From: Bacteroidota bacterium
Lineage (GTDB): Bacteria > Bacteroidota > Bacteroidia > Bacteroidales > Prolixibacteraceae
Direction of reading: 5' to 3'
Length of the DNA stretch: 5,812 bases
NCBI GenBank assembly: GCA_030632865.1
Contig: DAOVTY010000208.1
Span: 1 to 5,812, forward strand
Within the stretch, counting starts at the first letter, position 1, and every line of letters begins with the position of its first letter. Shown in pieces: positions 1 to 5,812 of this stretch. The position numbers and the translations under genes were made by a program. The notes beneath the pieces were generated by a model. It was given only the letters and a program-made list of their open reading frames with translations. It ran no database searches and was not told the DNA's origin.

Positions 1-57
1 AATAACAGTTGAGGAAATTAAAAAGCAGATTAATAGAGTTGCAATTTTCGATTGCAT
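1..57 (-). CDS. Possible 5' fragment of a secreted or membrane protein gene (edge, uncertain)
   Basis: An ATG at 57 opens a frame that stays open to the window edge, giving 19 residues. They begin MQSK and continue with a hydrophobic run rich in I, L, F and T, which looks like a signal peptide or first membrane segment. It would lie 70 bases downstream of the helicase stop on the same strand as all other genes. No good promoter or Shine-Dalgarno site is visible before it. The alternative is a convergent plus-strand gene ending here: frame 2 is open from the edge to a TAA at 83-85 and reads as ITVEEIKKQI followed by 17 more residues. Both cannot easily be true and 57 bases is too little to decide. 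No function can be given. Confidence 0.25.
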   Translation of the reverse strand, partial: MQSKIATLLICFLISSTVI

Positions 58-127
58 AAATAAATCTTTAATATTTGCTAGGTAAGTTAATTCAAATTTT
101 GTTACTCAACAAATAAAAAAAACTATC

Positions 128-1375
128 TTATCTTTTTTTGTGAAAAGGTTTTTTATGACGCTGGTTAGAACTACCTTTTTTATGTTTATGAAAGTTACCT
201 TTTCTATGCTTATTTCGTGGATTAGGTTTTTGCCACTCTGGACCCTTCCCTAAATGATCGGGCATTGGTATTTTAAAAACTTCGCGCTCAATTAACTCCT
301 CAATCTGATGAAATTTGTACATATCATCTTCATTAACCAGAGTTAGCGCTACACCCGTTGCATCAGCACGTGCAGTTCTTCCAACGCGGTGAACATAATC
401 CTCGGCATCTTGCGGAACATCGTAATTAACAACCAGGTTAATATCCTTAATGTCGATTCCACGGCTCATTACATCGGTGGCAACTAAAATGCGAATTCGT
501 TTTGAGCGAAAACCTTGCAAAACCTCTTCCCTTTCTTTCTGTTCCAAATCAGACGAAATTGGCTCAGCAGCAAATTTTTGCCTTTTTAAAACTCGCGCTA
601 ATTCGTTTACAGCTCTTTTTGTTGAACAAAAAATAAGAATACTGTTATATTCAGAATTCTCTGAAATTAAGTGACTGATTAACTTATTTTTTTGTTGATT
701 ATAAATTAAATAAGCAGCCTGCAAAACACCTTCAGCAGGTTTCGATCTGGCAATATTTATCTCATCGGGATTTACCAATATTTTTGATGCAAGAGTTTTG
801 ATTTTAGGTGCCATTGTTGCACTAAACATTAATGTTTGACGCTCTTTTGGAATGTATGAAATTATCTTAATAATATCGTCGTAAAAACCAATATCGAGCA
901 TTCGGTCGGCTTCATCAAGAATAAGGAATTTTATTGTATCAAATTTTACATATCCAAGATTCAGGTGGGAAATTAGTTTTCCAGGGGTGGCAACAATTAT
1001 GTCGGCACCTTGTGTTAATGCTTGTCTTTGTTGTCCCCAAGTGTCAGAGTCGCCACCACCATAAATTGCAATCGAATGAATACCCATTGTGTAACCAATT
1101 CCCTGTACTTGCTGATCAATTTGCATAGCAAGTTCGCGGGTTGGTACAATTATTAATGTAGTAGTTTCGCCACCTGGCAAATCAACTAACAAATCGAGTA
1201 TTGGCAGAATAAATGCTGCTGTTTTACCTGTACCGGTTTGTGCACAGGCAATTAAATCTTTACCATCAAGAATTTTAGGAATCGCCTGCTCCTGGATTGG
1301 TGTGGCTTTTTCGAATCCCATATAATCTATTGCATCCAGCAAGTCATCGTGTATTCCTAGTTCAGAAAATTTCAT
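128..1375 (-). CDS. rhlE: DEAD-box ATP-dependent RNA helicase, RhlE-like
   Basis: This is a cytoplasmic superfamily 2 helicase that uses ATP to unwind short RNA duplexes and remodel RNA-protein complexes, in ribosome assembly or mRNA decay and cold adaptation. From the ATG at 1375 it has 415 residues with every family motif: Q motif GFEKATPIQ (20-28), Walker A AQTGTGKT (45-52), PTRELA (78-83), TPGK (130-133), DEAD (154-157), SAT (185-187), TDVMSRGID (300-308) and HRVGRTAR (329-336). The tail after residue 378 is half K, R and H, typical of RNA-anchoring extensions. I prefer 1375 over the in-frame ATG at 1429 because family members normally begin close to MKFSEL and the 18 extra residues, with four asparagines in a row, look like translated leader. 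The gene stands alone behind its own promoter-like box and a Fur-like palindrome. The helicase assignment is firm; the RhlE subfamily is inferred from short length and tail. Confidence 0.93.
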   Translation of the reverse strand: MKFSELGIHDDLLDAIDYMGFEKATPIQEQAIPKILDGKDLIACAQTGTGKTAAFILPILDLLVDLPGGETTTLIIVPTRELAMQIDQQVQGIGYTMGIHSIAIYGGGDSDTWGQQRQALTQGADIIVATPGKLISHLNLGYVKFDTIKFLILDEADRMLDIGFYDDIIKIISYIPKERQTLMFSATMAPKIKTLASKILVNPDEINIARSKPAEGVLQAAYLIYNQQKNKLISHLISENSEYNSILIFCSTKRAVNELARVLKRQKFAAEPISSDLEQKEREEVLQGFRSKRIRILVATDVMSRGIDIKDINLVVNYDVPQDAEDYVHRVGRTARADATGVALTLVNEDDMYKFHQIEELIEREVFKIPMPDHLGKGPEWQKPNPRNKHRKGNFHKHKKGSSNQRHKKPFHKKR

Positions 1376-1438
1376 TTGATTATTATTGTTTGTTTTAATA
1401 GGTATCTTATGTAACTCGCCGACAATCATCTTCCTGTG

Positions 1439-1453
1439 TGATAATAATTATCA
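1439..1453. promoter_or_regulatory. Fur-box-like 15-bp palindrome
   Basis: The bases TGATAAT-A-ATTATCA form a perfect inverted repeat and match at all fourteen defined positions the 7-1-7 consensus TGATAATnATTATCA described for Fur in Bacillus. Related family boxes (PerR, Zur) differ in the outer bases. The site lies 63 bases before the helicase ATG at 1375 and about 35 bases downstream of the promoter-like box at 1489-1496, so it would sit in the untranslated leader, where a bound repressor could block elongation. Fur-family binding is inferred from sequence only. The match is unlikely by chance even in AT-rich DNA, but palindromic AT-rich sites are also used by other regulators. Confidence 0.45.
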
Positions 1454-1488
1454 TGCTCGTTTCATTTACTATTTTTATTGTGAATTGG

Positions 1489-1496
1489 CAAAAGTA
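1489..1496 (-). promoter_or_regulatory. Bacteroidota-type -7 promoter box for the helicase gene
   Basis: On the minus strand this reads TACTTTTG, an exact fit to TAnnTTTG, the -7 element used by the primary sigma factor of Bacteroidota. The expected -33 TTTG is poor: the nearest candidate is TTTT at 1519-1522, 22 bases upstream, slightly beyond the usual 19-21. A start near 1484 would give a leader of roughly 110 bases before the ATG at 1375, carrying the palindrome at 1439-1453. It lies just downstream of the cyclase-like gene stop at 1531, as expected for a new transcription unit. Confidence 0.45.
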
Positions 1497-1530
1497 TTCT
1501 TTTTGACCGATATATTTGAAAATAAGTTTA

Positions 1531-2487
1531 TTAAAAGTATTTCAATATTTCTTCAATTACCTCTAATCCTGCACGCTCTCCTTTAAGTTTGCCTATCAAT
1601 TCGCCACTGTTTTCGAATAATTCTATTTGAATTTCGGAGTTAACACTTTCTTTAATTATACGATTCATCTCTCCAATTACTGGAGCTTTTAAATTACCCG
1701 ACTGCTTTTGTACTGCGGTTACTTTTAAATGGTAATTTTTATTTCGTAATTCAAACTCAAGTTTCTTATTTGCAAATTTTAAGTTTACTATTTTAGAGTT
1801 GTTATAAGTGGCAAACAGATAAAATTTATCATCGAAATATAGAAAACAGATATGCCCAACAAAAAAATTTCCTAACCATGGAATTTTTGCCACAGAAAAA
1901 GTAAAAGAGTTACGCCCCTTGTTAAAAGTATTACAATGCAGCCAAATCCACGATTCAGGGAAAGATGTGCCCCAATCTTTTTCAATATATCCAGTACCTT
2001 CAGAGAAATTAACATTTTTATTATTAATTGTAATAGCTCCTCTTAAACTATGCGAAACGGAACCAATACCATGTTTACATTCCATAAACGGCACAAACGA
2101 ATACCACCCCATTATGCCGGGCGAAAAAAGTGTAGCAGGATATTTAGTGAGATTGGCAAATTGAATTTTACCTTTCACTGTAATTTCATCTGATTCTATA
2201 TTTAGTTCAATGCCTGTTTCGGTAAATACCGACTTGCCAACTTTTATTTCAAATTCATTTTTAGAGGAACTAAATTCAGAAAGAGGATAATTGATATTCC
2301 ATGTTTTCCCCGAAATACCATCAATTATTTGAATAAAGGCGTGCTTGTCGGCTTTGGTAAGTGCAATTCCCGGAATAAAAGACAATACATGTTCGCGGTT
2401 GTTAGAAACATGTTTAAAATACCAACCTTCGAAATATTTTTTTTTATTGAGGTTTCCCTGAAAAACTAAAGGAGTAAAAATTTTCAT
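1531..2487 (-). CDS. Tocopherol cyclase family protein (function in this organism unknown)
   Basis: The 318-residue product carries the signature blocks of the tocopherol cyclase family (plant VTE1, cyanobacterial Slr1737): YFEGWYFKHV near the start (18-27), GIMGWYSFVPFMECKHG (124-140), GYIEKDWGTSFPESWIW (166-182) followed by LHCN, and RAGLEV near the end (305-310). The second and third blocks hold the tryptophans and acidic residues conserved in the family. The fold is expected to be a lipocalin-like double beta barrel binding a hydrophobic ligand. No signal peptide or membrane segment is seen. In phototrophs VTE1 closes the chromanol ring of tocopherols; bacteria of this kind are not expected to make tocopherol, so the substrate here is unknown and cyclase activity is not shown. 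The length is somewhat under Slr1737. The start is ATG at 2487, without a Shine-Dalgarno site. It follows amrS by 47 bases with no clear promoter between, so cotranscription is likely. Tandem TAA codons end it. Confidence 0.85.
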   Translation of the reverse strand: MKIFTPLVFQGNLNKKKYFEGWYFKHVSNNREHVLSFIPGIALTKADKHAFIQIIDGISGKTWNINYPLSEFSSSKNEFEIKVGKSVFTETGIELNIESDEITVKGKIQFANLTKYPATLFSPGIMGWYSFVPFMECKHGIGSVSHSLRGAITINNKNVNFSEGTGYIEKDWGTSFPESWIWLHCNTFNKGRNSFTFSVAKIPWLGNFFVGHICFLYFDDKFYLFATYNNSKIVNLKFANKKLEFELRNKNYHLKVTAVQKQSGNLKAPVIGEMNRIIKESVNSEIQIELFENSGELIGKLKGERAGLEVIEEILKYF

Positions 2488-2534
2488 TATTATTAATTAA
2501 AATTTGTGTACTCAAATTGGTTAAAATTAATGTA

Positions 2535-3542
2535 TTACAAAAAGATGTTGTTGTTTGTTTGGCAATTTATACAACTACCACTTTCATCAACTCCATTAGT
2601 TTCAATTTTATATTTATCTCTTATAATCAGCAATTCTCCGCAATTTATACAGTAAGTAGATGTACGTTTTGTGTCGCTAACATTACCCAAATAAACATGT
2701 TTAAGATACTGTTTTGCAATATCGTATAAAATCTCTAACTTATTAATTGATGTTGGAGGTTGATTCATTTTATGTTGAGGAAAATATCGCGATAAATGTA
2801 AAGGAGTTTGTTCTCCTAATTCTGAGGAAATCCAAACTACCATTTTTTCGAACTCCCTTTCATCATCGTTTAAATTTGGGATTATAAGGTTTGTTATTTC
2901 GAGATGGGCATTACCTTTTGCAATGGTTTTTAGTGTGTTTAAAACCGGCTCCAATTTTCCTTTTGTCTGTTTGATATAAAATTCGTTTGTAAAGGCTTTC
3001 AAATCAATATTAAATGCATCGATAAAAGGCAGTAGTTTTTTTAGTGGCTCTCTGTTTATATAACCGTTTGAAACTACAACATTTTTAAGACCATTCAGAT
3101 GTGCTAATTTCGCATTGTCTAACATAAACTCGTAAAAAGTAATTGGCTCGTTGTACGTGTATGCAATCCCAATATTATTCCAAGTTTTTAAAGCCTCATT
3201 TACAATTTTCTCTGAACTGATATTATTAAAGCCTGCAAACTCGTTGGCGTAGCATTGCGAAATTCGGTGGTTTTGGCAGAAACTACAATGCAGGTTACAA
3301 CCCACTTCGCCAATAGATAGAATATTTCTGCCGGGGTAAAAATGATACATTGGTTTTTTTTCAATTGGATCGGTGCCAAGTACAGCAACTTTATTATAAA
3401 CCGAAGTTAAGAGCTTTCCGTTTACGTTGGTACGCACTTTACAAACACCGGTTTGCCCTGTTTCTAATTTACAATCCCACGGACAAAGTTTGCAAAGTAC
3501 TTTGTTGTTTTCGAGTTTTGTATAGAACTGTGCTTCATGCAT
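2535..3542 (-). CDS. amrS: AmrS, AmmeMemoRadiSam system radical SAM enzyme
   Basis: This is a 335-residue cytoplasmic iron-sulfur enzyme that should cleave S-adenosylmethionine to a radical. The cluster motif CNLHCSFCQN gives C82, C86 and C89 in the CxxxCxxC pattern. It is preceded by a Cys-rich start CKLCPWDC (17-24) with another Cys at 34, and followed by YTYNEPITFYEF (128-139), HLSRYFP (249-255) and two C-terminal CxxC pairs (298/301 and 324/327), probably a zinc ribbon. This order is characteristic of AmrS, which resembles pyruvate formate-lyase activating enzymes. AmrS co-occurs in genomes with AmrA (AMMECR1 domain) and AmrB (Memo domain); the reaction is not established. Neither partner is in this window. 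I chose ATG 3542 over the in-frame TTG at 3563: family members begin near MHEAxFYxKL, and the TTG lies inside the promoter-like box at 3561-3568. All key cysteines are intact. Confidence 0.92.
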   Translation of the reverse strand: MHEAQFYTKLENNKVLCKLCPWDCKLETGQTGVCKVRTNVNGKLLTSVYNKVAVLGTDPIEKKPMYHFYPGRNILSIGEVGCNLHCSFCQNHRISQCYANEFAGFNNISSEKIVNEALKTWNNIGIAYTYNEPITFYEFMLDNAKLAHLNGLKNVVVSNGYINREPLKKLLPFIDAFNIDLKAFTNEFYIKQTKGKLEPVLNTLKTIAKGNAHLEITNLIIPNLNDDEREFEKMVVWISSELGEQTPLHLSRYFPQHKMNQPPTSINKLEILYDIAKQYLKHVYLGNVSDTKRTSTYCINCGELLIIRDKYKIETNGVDESGSCINCQTNNNIFL

Positions 3543-3560
3543 TTTTGAAACTGATTTGTT

Positions 3561-3568
3561 CAAAGTTA
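3561..3568 (-). promoter_or_regulatory. Bacteroidota-type -7 promoter box for amrS
   Basis: On the minus strand this reads TAACTTTG, an exact fit to TAnnTTTG. It ends 18 bases before the ATG at 3542, so transcription would start about 13 bases before translation, a short leader that is acceptable in this phylum. No convincing -33 TTTG lies at 19-21 bases; a TTTG occurs about 30 bases upstream, which is too far. It would drive amrS and the cyclase-like gene. Confidence 0.45.
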
Positions 3569-3603
3569 CGAAAAATACAGGATGGTATCTATTGCAGACA
3601 AAG

Positions 3604-3636
3604 GTGTTAAACCTTAAAGTTTTATACTGTTAACAC
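3604..3636. repeat. Inverted repeat GTGTTAA / TTAACAC
   Basis: Two perfect 7-base arms (3604-3610 and 3630-3636) are separated by 19 bases. A second, overlapping 5-base pair of arms, AAGGT and ACCTT, spans 3601-3615. On the minus strand the structure lies about 95 bases after the channel stop and is followed by CTTTGTC, not by a run of T, so a terminator role is weak. It could equally be a regulator site upstream of amrS, or chance. Confidence 0.25.
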
Positions 3637-3729
3637 AAATAATCTCCAATTGCACGCAACTGTTTTGCGACATTAAACATTTTATACTAATTGTGTATTG
3701 AAATGATTGATTGAAAATTTGATTTCTTT

Positions 3730-5812
3730 TTATAAATCTTCCGAGATAATCCTCCTTACAGGAAGCGGTGCCTGGATTCCCTCATCTTTAAGTGCAGTGT
3801 ATAATTTTAAAGCAATTGCTGCTTTCGTACTCCAACCATCGTCAAAAGTTGTCCAGTAAAAGAGACTAAAATCTAGATTTCCTTCCAAGTTAAATCCGTA
3901 AAAATGTGTTGTTGGAGCTGGATTCTTAAATATTTTTGGATCTTCAGTTGCAATCTTGTTAAACAATTCAATCACTTTTTCTGGATTAGCAGTAGACGAT
4001 GTTTTCATTAAAACTACACTTCTTCTATCGCGGTTTGTTAGAGTCCAGTTTACTACTTTTTTCGATATTAAATCGCCATTGGGAATAATTGCTTCTGAGC
4101 CCGAGTATGTTTTAATATTGCTAGAACGAACTCCAATACTTGTAACAACTCCCATTTCCATATCTACTTCAATTGTGTCGCCTAGATTTATTGGGCGTTC
4201 GAAAGCCAGAATAAGCCCTGCCACAAAATTTAAAACTACATTTTGCAAACCAAAACCTATACCCACACCTAATGCTCCAACAACAAAACCCAACTGATTT
4301 AACGGAACTTTTGCAGCTGTTAGAGAAGCATAAAATCCTATTGAGATGATAAGTATACGAAGCATTAACGAAATTGCAGGAGCAACTCCCCGAGGTAAAA
4401 GTTTAATTAACCATTCGTCTTGAAAAATTGCAGCTGCCAGTTGTGCCAGCAAAATTGCAACTATAAAAATTACGAGAAAGCTTAATATGCCTCCCAACGA
4501 TATTGTTAGATTACTAACTTCCCATTTAATAAGTAATAACTCATTTATGTTTTCAAGTAGGTATCCATATAGTTCAAAGCTTCTTAAAGTGAATATAATC
4601 CACACTATAAACCCAATTAAAAAAAGTATTGGTTTCAGTCGTTTTTGAGCAACCTTAACCATTGTTGAAAAGGCTTGTGTATTAGCAGAATTAATAAATT
4701 GAATTAGTAGAATAAAAATGCTGGTAATTATTTTAACCGAAAGATAAACGACTATCCCAAGAATAGTAGAAAATAAAATTCCTTCAATTAAAAATTGCGA
4801 TAACCGTACCATTCCAATAATATTGGCAACAATAGCACCAACTAAAAACAATAAATAAATAGGAACTAGAAATTTGAAAATAGCTTTTATATGTAAAAAG
4901 AAATTCGGCTTTTTCTTTACTTCTAAATATCCGCTAACTAGAGCAATTATTAAAGTAATTGCACTAATAAGAAGTACAATACGATTTAAAAATGATTGAG
5001 GAATTAAATATGATTCTAGTATGCCGGTCAAGTAAACCAGAAATAATAATGATAGAAATATTTTAATTCTTTTAGTTGAAAGACGGGGTAATAATAATGT
5101 AGTGAAAACTAAAATTATTATAATATGGATTTCTGTAACAGTTGGTATTAACGATGTATAGAAAAAGGCAGAAATCAATAGTCCTGTTGTAGTTGTTGCT
5201 GCGAAAGGGTATCTTAGAATTATAATCGTCTCTTTTTCAACTTGATTGGTATGAATTTTTGGATCTTTTTGCCATTGCCTTTTTATAACAATGAGGAGGA
5301 TGTATATCAATAATAAAAATATAAGTTGAAGGGATGCTGTTTTTTTATTCAGAGCAAAAAAATCTTTTAACGAAGTTACATTTTCATCAAACTCCACTTT
5401 CATAGATGCAAAAGAATTTGTTAGAGTTGTATTTGATGTATCTAATGCAATTGAGTCTATTTTATTGTATTGCCAAAGTAATGGACTATCGAATACAAAA
5501 TAGTCTTTCTGCAATTGCATCTGCACCCTTTTTATTTCAGAAATAACTTCATCAGTAGATAAAACTATACTTGTAAGTTTTTTTTGAATAATAAAAATAC
5601 TATCAATTCGCACCAACGAAATTTTAACAATTTGTTGGAGAGAATTAATAATCGTATCTATGTTTGAATAAACATCTCCCTCTCTATTGTCATCGCTTAA
5701 ACTTTCTTTTGTAAAGTCCCATTTTTTTATTTCATCAAGTATCTCTTCGTTAATCTCAGTTACATCAGTTAGCCTATTATTCAAAACATCTTGGTAGTTC
5801 TTTAAAATTAAC
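3730..5812 (-). CDS. MscK-like mechanosensitive ion channel, MscS superfamily (5' end cut by window edge)
   Basis: This inner-membrane channel should open under membrane tension and release solutes on osmotic downshock. Residues are numbered from the TTG codon at 5784. Residues 1-150 are polar and partly helical, probably periplasmic coiled coil. About eleven hydrophobic segments follow, near 151-168, 192-212, 218-234, 240-258, 267-285, 304-325, 333-362, 384-402, 427-452, 469-490 and 497-529. The last is the Gly/Ala-rich pore helix (VGALGVGIGFGLQN, then NFVAGLILAFERP), followed by the MscS beta domain with IPNGDLISKKVVNW (567-580) and a cytoplasmic alpha/beta domain to residue 684. Eleven segments after a periplasmic region is the MscK (KefA) / MscM plan. 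The frame stays open through nine more codons (LILKNYQDV) to the right edge, with no ATG and no signal peptide yet, so the start lies outside the window and TTG 5784 is not the start. The superfamily is certain; the exact subtype is inferred. Confidence 0.9.
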   Translation of the reverse strand, partial: LILKNYQDVLNNRLTDVTEINEEILDEIKKWDFTKESLSDDNREGDVYSNIDTIINSLQQIVKISLVRIDSIFIIQKKLTSIVLSTDEVISEIKRVQMQLQKDYFVFDSPLLWQYNKIDSIALDTSNTTLTNSFASMKVEFDENVTSLKDFFALNKKTASLQLIFLLLIYILLIVIKRQWQKDPKIHTNQVEKETIIILRYPFAATTTTGLLISAFFYTSLIPTVTEIHIIIILVFTTLLLPRLSTKRIKIFLSLLFLVYLTGILESYLIPQSFLNRIVLLISAITLIIALVSGYLEVKKKPNFFLHIKAIFKFLVPIYLLFLVGAIVANIIGMVRLSQFLIEGILFSTILGIVVYLSVKIITSIFILLIQFINSANTQAFSTMVKVAQKRLKPILFLIGFIVWIIFTLRSFELYGYLLENINELLLIKWEVSNLTISLGGILSFLVIFIVAILLAQLAAAIFQDEWLIKLLPRGVAPAISLMLRILIISIGFYASLTAAKVPLNQLGFVVGALGVGIGFGLQNVVLNFVAGLILAFERPINLGDTIEVDMEMGVVTSIGVRSSNIKTYSGSEAIIPNGDLISKKVVNWTLTNRDRRSVVLMKTSSTANPEKVIELFNKIATEDPKIFKNPAPTTHFYGFNLEGNLDFSLFYWTTFDDGWSTKAAIALKLYTALKDEGIQAPLPVRRIISEDL

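Larger units (their letters stand above)
3543..3729. other. Intergenic region between the channel gene and amrS
   Basis: These 187 bases hold the promoter-like box for amrS and one inverted repeat (3604-3636). I see no open frame with coding character, no tRNA and no hairpin with a T run that would count as a clear intrinsic terminator for the channel gene. Confidence 0.6.

Noticed and set aside
2..85. Plus-strand open frame ending at a TAA, as the tail of a convergent gene
   Set aside because: Only 27 residues are visible, with no recognisable motif, and a competing minus-strand frame with signal-peptide character covers the same bases; it is kept as an alternative, not annotated.
97..112. 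Hairpin TTTGTT-ACTC-AACAAA after the helicase stop as a terminator
   Set aside because: The stem is six pairs with one GC pair, and the T run lies before the stem on the minus strand instead of after it, with A residues after it on the plus strand.
1417..1440. CACACAGGAAG before the ATG at 1429 as a Shine-Dalgarno site
   Set aside because: The spacing to the ATG is only about two bases, this phylum rarely uses such sites, and the resulting N-terminal extension does not resemble the family.
2501..2518. Inverted repeat AATTTG / CAAATT between amrS and the cyclase-like gene
   Set aside because: Six-base arms with a single GC pair in AT-rich DNA; too weak for a terminator and no known operator matches it.
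3200..3388. 62-codon minus-strand open frame within amrS
   Set aside because: It overlaps the radical SAM cluster region of amrS in another frame, and amrS is intact there, so no frameshift is implied.
3956..4297. 113-codon plus-strand open frame inside the channel gene
   Set aside because: It is antisense to the strongly conserved MscS pore and beta domain, and its protein has no recognisable features; the same holds for the other plus-strand frames inside the minus-strand genes.

Overview
The window reads as AT-rich chromosomal DNA from a member of the Bacteroidota. Supporting signs are the low GC by eye, the absence of Shine-Dalgarno sequences at the likely starts, two exact matches to the Bacteroidota -7 promoter hexad-plus (TAnnTTTG) in the right places, and protein flavours typical of that phylum, such as an RhlE-type helicase with a basic H/K/R tail. 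The genus cannot be fixed from the sequence.

All four clear genes lie on the minus strand, so transcription runs from the right edge to the left. From right to left they are: (1) a large MscK-like mechanosensitive channel of the MscS superfamily, whose 5' end is cut by the window edge (3730-5812); (2) a 187-base gap with a small inverted repeat and a promoter-like box; (3) amrS, the radical SAM enzyme of the AmmeMemoRadiSam system (2535-3542); (4) 47 bases later, a tocopherol-cyclase-family protein (1531-2487), probably cotranscribed with amrS; (5) a 155-base gap with a promoter-like box and a perfect 15-base palindrome identical to the Fur-type 7-1-7 consensus; (6) an RhlE-like DEAD-box RNA helicase (128-1375); (7) an ambiguous left edge that may hold the first codons of another minus-strand gene.

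The genes do not form one obvious pathway. The channel (osmotic safety valve) and helicase (RNA remodelling) are housekeeping types. The amrS / cyclase-like pair is the least understood part: AmrS is a radical SAM enzyme whose substrate is not settled, and its usual partners AmrA (AMMECR1) and AmrB (Memo) are not in this window; its close neighbour belongs to a family whose studied members cyclise tocopherol precursors in phototrophs, a product not expected here.

I found no insertion sequence, CRISPR array, tRNA, rRNA or prophage sign. The window is mostly ordinary core-type DNA. The points most worth following are the Fur-like palindrome upstream of the helicase and the amrS / cyclase-like pairing. 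Two computed starts (TTG at 3563 and TTG at 5784) and one long start (ATG at 1429) are, in my reading, not the true ones.
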